Source of the DNA: Actinomycetes bacterium
GTDB lineage: Bacteria; Actinomycetota; Actinomycetes; Mycobacteriales; Micromonosporaceae
NCBI GenBank assembly: GCA_023437285.1
Contig: JAEZGP010000252.1
Span: 1 to 7,939, forward strand
Direction of reading: 5' to 3'
DNA length: 7,939 nucleotides
The notes beneath the pieces are model-generated. The model was not told the DNA's origin. It made no database searches and worked only from the letters and a program-made list of their open reading frames with translations. Of this stretch, positions 5,392 through 7,939 are shown in pieces (positions within the stretch are counted from its first letter, which is position 1; each line of letters starts with the position of its first letter). Position numbers and translations under genes: made by a program.

Positions 5392-5416
5392 TGAAAATGG
5401 ACATCGGACTAGGGGC

Positions 5417-6820
5417 ATGGACGCACTAGACATTGCGCGGTGGCAGTTCGGTATCACGACCGTGTACCACTTCCTGTTCGTACCGCTGACGATCGGCCTG
5501 TCCTTCGTCGTCGCCGCACTGCAGACGGCCTGGGTGCGCACCGGCAACGAGAAGTGGCTCAGGCTGACCAAGTTCTACGGCAAGCTCTTTTTGATCAACT
5601 TCGCCATGGGCGTGGTCACCGGCATCGTGCAGGAGTTCCAGTTCGGCATGAACTGGAGCACGTACTCCCGCTTCGTCGGCGACATCTTCGGCGCGCCGCT
5701 GGCCATCGAGGCCCTGGTCGCCTTCTTCCTGGAGTCGACCTTCCTCGGCCTGTGGATCTTCGGCTGGGACCGGCTGCCCAAACGCATCCACCTCGCCTGC
5801 ATGTGGGCCGCCGCGATCGGCACCCTGCTCAGCGCCTACTTCATCCTGGCCGCCAACTCGTTCATGCAGAACCCGGTCGGGTTCACCTACAACGCCGAGC
5901 GGGGCCGCGCCGAACTCACCGACTTCATGGCCGTACTCACCAACAAGGTCGCCCTGGTCACGTTCCCGCACACCATCGCGGCCGCGTTCATGACCGCCGG
6001 CGCCCTCGTGGCCGCCGTCGCCGTCTGGCACCTCATCCGCCGACCCGGCGTCGACACCGCCCCGTTCCGCTCCGCCCTCAAGATCGGCGCGTGGACCACG
6101 ATCGTCGGCCTGGCCGCCGTCGCCGTCAGCGGCGACGTCCAAGGCAAGATCATGACCGAGGTGCAGCCCATGAAAATGGCCGCCGCCGAGGCCCTCTACA
6201 CAAACGAACAACCGGCCTCGTTCTCCATCCTCACCATCGGCACCCTCGACGGCAGCGAGGAAGTCTGGGCCATCAAGATCCCGCACGTGCTGTCGTTCCT
6301 GGCCACCGGCACCTGGAACGGCGAGGTCCGCGGCATCAACGACCTACAGAAGGAGTACGAACTCACCTACGGCCCCGGCGACTACAAACCCAACATCCCC
6401 GTCGCGTACTGGAGCTTCCGCCTCATGATCGGCTTCGGGGTGTTCGCCGCACTGATCGCCCTGTGGGCCCTGTGGGCCTTCCGCCGCGGCCGCGCGCCGA
6501 CCTCCAAGCTGCTGCTCTGGTCGGCCATCGCGCTGCCGATCATGCCGCTGGCCGCCAACTCCTTCGGCTGGATCTTCACCGAGATGGGCCGCCAACCCTG
6601 GATCGTGTTCAGCCAGCTCCTCACCGCCTCCGGCGTGTCACCCGGCACCACCGCCGGTGAGGTCATCACCTCGCTGGCCGTGTTCACCCTGCTCTACGGC
6701 GGCCTCGCCGTCGTCGAGGTGGGCCTGCTGCTGCACTTCATCCGCAAGGGCCTGCCCGACGTGTCGGCCCCGCCCGTCGACGAAGAGGGCGAGGACCGCC
6801 CCCTCGCCTTCGCCTACTAG
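5417..6820 (+). CDS. cydA: Cytochrome bd ubiquinol/menaquinol oxidase subunit I
   Basis: The quinol-oxidising, heme-bearing subunit of the high-affinity terminal oxidase: it takes electrons from menaquinol and reduces oxygen to water, in the cytoplasmic membrane. It has 467 residues and about nine helices, opening with MDALDIARWQFG. By alignment from memory to E. coli CydA, the ligands are present: His18 (b595/d site, E. coli His19), His185 and Met337 (b558; His186 and Met393), Glu98 and Glu106 (proton path; Glu99 and Glu107), Lys253 and Glu258 (quinol site; Lys252 and Glu257), and Glu389 in GWIFTEMGRQPW. The stretch between helices 6 and 7 is much shorter than in E. coli, the short Q-loop type usual in actinobacteria. 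The start matches the family, although AGGGG lies only one base before ATG, a poor ribosome site. It leads cydA-cydB-cydD. Confidence 0.98.
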   Translation: MDALDIARWQFGITTVYHFLFVPLTIGLSFVVAALQTAWVRTGNEKWLRLTKFYGKLFLINFAMGVVTGIVQEFQFGMNWSTYSRFVGDIFGAPLAIEALVAFFLESTFLGLWIFGWDRLPKRIHLACMWAAAIGTLLSAYFILAANSFMQNPVGFTYNAERGRAELTDFMAVLTNKVALVTFPHTIAAAFMTAGALVAAVAVWHLIRRPGVDTAPFRSALKIGAWTTIVGLAAVAVSGDVQGKIMTEVQPMKMAAAEALYTNEQPASFSILTIGTLDGSEEVWAIKIPHVLSFLATGTWNGEVRGINDLQKEYELTYGPGDYKPNIPVAYWSFRLMIGFGVFAALIALWALWAFRRGRAPTSKLLLWSAIALPIMPLAANSFGWIFTEMGRQPWIVFSQLLTASGVSPGTTAGEVITSLAVFTLLYGGLAVVEVGLLLHFIRKGLPDVSAPPVDEEGEDRPLAFAY

Positions 6821-6823
6821 GAG
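6819..6823 (+). promoter_or_regulatory. Ribosome-binding site of cydB
   Basis: AGGAG overlaps the cydA stop codon and ends six bases before GTG 6830. It fixes the cydB start and implies coupled translation of the two oxidase subunits. Confidence 0.75.
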
Positions 6824-6829
6824 CCGACC

Positions 6830-7864
6830 GTGGAGCTGACCACCATCTGGTTCGTCCTCATTGCCGTCCTCTGGATCGGGTACTTCGTCCTCGAGGGCTT
6901 CGACTTCGGCGTCGGCATCCTGCTCGGCGTCCTCGGCCGCGGCGAAAAGGAACGCCGCGTACTCATCAACACCATCGGACCCGTCTGGGACGGCAACGAG
7001 GTATGGGTCCTCACCGCCGGCGGCGCAACCTTCGCCGCGTTCCCCGAGTGGTACGCCACCCTGTTCTCCGGCTTCTACCTGCCGCTGCTGCTCATCCTGG
7101 CCGCGCTCATCATCCGGGGCGTCGCCTTCGAATACCGCGGCAAGCGCGACGACCCGCGCTGGAAGCGCCGCTGGGACTGGTGCATCATCGTCGGCTCGTT
7201 CGTGCCCGCCGTGCTGTGGGGCGTCGCGTTCGCCAACATCCTGCGCGGCGTGCCGATCAACGCCGAGTTCGAGTACGTCGGCGGATTCTTCAACCTGCTC
7301 AACCCGTACGCCCTGCTCGGCGGCCTGACCACGCTCGCCCTGTTCATCACCCACGGGGCGATCTTCCTGGCCCTCAAGACCAGGGGAGAGGTGCGCGAGC
7401 GCGCCAACGCGCTGGCCGGCCGCGTCGGCATCGCCGCCGCCGCCCTGGCCGTGGCGTTCCTGGCCTGGACGCTCGCGCAGCGCAGCAGCCAGGCCGCCGT
7501 CGTACTCGCCGTGGTCGCGGCCCTCGCCCTGGTCGGTGGCCTGCTCGCCAACCGGGTACGCCGCGAGGGCTGGGCGTTCGTCGGCACCGCCGCGGCCATC
7601 GCGCTGGCCGTCGCGTGCCTGTTCGCCGCCCTCTACCCGAACGTCATGCCGTCCACGATCTCCGACGCGAACAGCCTGACGATCGACAACGCCTCATCCA
7701 CCGCGTACACCCTGAAGATCATGACCTGGGTAGCGGTCCTCTTCACCCCGATCGTCCTGATCTACCAGGGCTGGACGTACTGGGTCTTCCGCAAGCGGCT
7801 GACGATCGAGCTCATCCCCGAGGCCACCGGGCTCACGTTCGACCGCGTGGTCTCGCGGTCGTGA
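6830..7864 (+). CDS. cydB: Cytochrome bd oxidase subunit II
   Basis: The second core subunit of cytochrome bd, partner of CydA in the membrane; it stabilises the heme core rather than oxidising quinol itself. It has 344 residues from a GTG start and about eight or nine helices. Family landmarks: [14 protein letters not shown] (19-32), [17 protein letters not shown] (50-66), FPEWYA (71-76), [10 protein letters not shown] (268-277) and YQGWTYWVF (312-320). Length is within the usual 330-380. The nine-base gap after cydA, with the AGGAG site inside, marks one transcript. The segment around 197-265 is rich in Ala, Val and Leu and less conserved, as is common in actinobacterial CydB. Nothing looks damaged. 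Confidence 0.97.
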   Translation: MELTTIWFVLIAVLWIGYFVLEGFDFGVGILLGVLGRGEKERRVLINTIGPVWDGNEVWVLTAGGATFAAFPEWYATLFSGFYLPLLLILAALIIRGVAFEYRGKRDDPRWKRRWDWCIIVGSFVPAVLWGVAFANILRGVPINAEFEYVGGFFNLLNPYALLGGLTTLALFITHGAIFLALKTRGEVRERANALAGRVGIAAAALAVAFLAWTLAQRSSQAAVVLAVVAALALVGGLLANRVRREGWAFVGTAAAIALAVACLFAALYPNVMPSTISDANSLTIDNASSTAYTLKIMTWVAVLFTPIVLIYQGWTYWVFRKRLTIELIPEATGLTFDRVVSRS

Positions 7865-7883
7865 GCGTGGTCTGCTGGGCGGT

Positions 7884-7939
7884 GTGAAGCCGCTCGACCC
7901 CCGCCTGCTGCGCTACGCACGGGCCGCCCGGGGCTACCT
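7884..7939 (+). CDS. cydD: Thiol reductant ABC exporter, CydD-type subunit, N-terminus only (runs off right edge)
   Basis: The GTG at 7884, 19 bases after the cydB stop, opens an uninterrupted frame to the window end: 18 full codons beginning VKPLDPRLLRYARAARGY. This opening (KPLDPRLLRYA) is the usual start of actinobacterial CydD, the membrane and ATPase subunit that with CydC exports cysteine or glutathione and is needed to assemble cytochrome bd. Position directly after cydAB supports this strongly. The visible part is the cytoplasmic N-terminus before the first helix; no ATPase motif is visible yet. Whether the gene is a separate cydD or a fused cydDC, as often in this phylum, cannot be told. 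The ribosome site is weak (GGGCGG just upstream). Confidence 0.85.
   Translation, partial: MKPLDPRLLRYARAARGY

Noticed and set aside
5426..6286. 286-codon open frame on the minus strand opposite cydA
   Set aside because: Asp/Gly/Glu-rich antisense shadow; cydA is certain.
7003..7887. 294-codon open frame on the plus strand overlapping cydB
   Set aside because: Arg/Pro-rich frame-shifted shadow of cydB; it merely happens to end near the cydD start.
1..7939. CRISPR array, tRNA, rRNA, transposase or toxin-antitoxin pair
   Set aside because: No regularly spaced repeats, no cloverleaf-like sequence, no transposase motifs. The XRE gene with its neighbour does not resemble a toxin-antitoxin pair, because the partner is a four-helix membrane protein too large for known small membrane toxins.

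Overview
This is a gene-dense, GC-rich window with many GTG starts and short intergenic gaps, typical of a chromosomal actinomycete. Several proteins resemble Micromonosporaceae proteins as I remember them; that family placement is an impression, not something the sequence proves. I see no tRNA, rRNA, CRISPR array, insertion sequence or replication origin.

Layout. (1) 1-297 (+) is the catalytic C-terminus of a tyrosine recombinase cut by the left edge. It converges on (2) a minus-strand pair: a UMF1/Atg22-like MFS transporter (1007-2380) followed 11 nt later by a type II thymidine kinase (318-995). (3) A small protein of unknown function (2504-2758, +) is transcribed divergently from the transporter. 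(4) It converges, with a 4-nt stop-codon overlap, on a tightly coupled minus-strand operon: a four-helix membrane protein (3935-4366), a Cro/XRE-type regulator (3708-3938) and a quinone-oxidoreductase-like MDR enzyme (2755-3711). This operon has a near-consensus vegetative promoter overlapped by palindromes. (5) A PlsC-type phospholipid acyltransferase (4484-5335, -) is divergent from (6) the cytochrome bd oxidase operon: cydA (5417-6820), cydB (6830-7864) and the first 18 codons of the CydD-type transporter gene (7884 to the right edge).

How the genes work together. CydA and CydB form the membrane quinol oxidase (hemes b558, b595 and d), and CydD/CydC exports thiol reductants needed for its assembly, so the right end is a complete respiratory module cut by the window. 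The membrane protein/XRE/oxidoreductase triad looks like a self-regulated unit whose signal is unknown. Thymidine kinase serves dTMP salvage; its co-transcription with a transporter suggests, but does not show, a link to uptake or efflux.

Most of the window is ordinary core metabolism. I found no convincing new defence or mobile system. The least explained parts are the XRE triad with its operator-like promoter, and the small orphan protein with a hairpin against its start codon.
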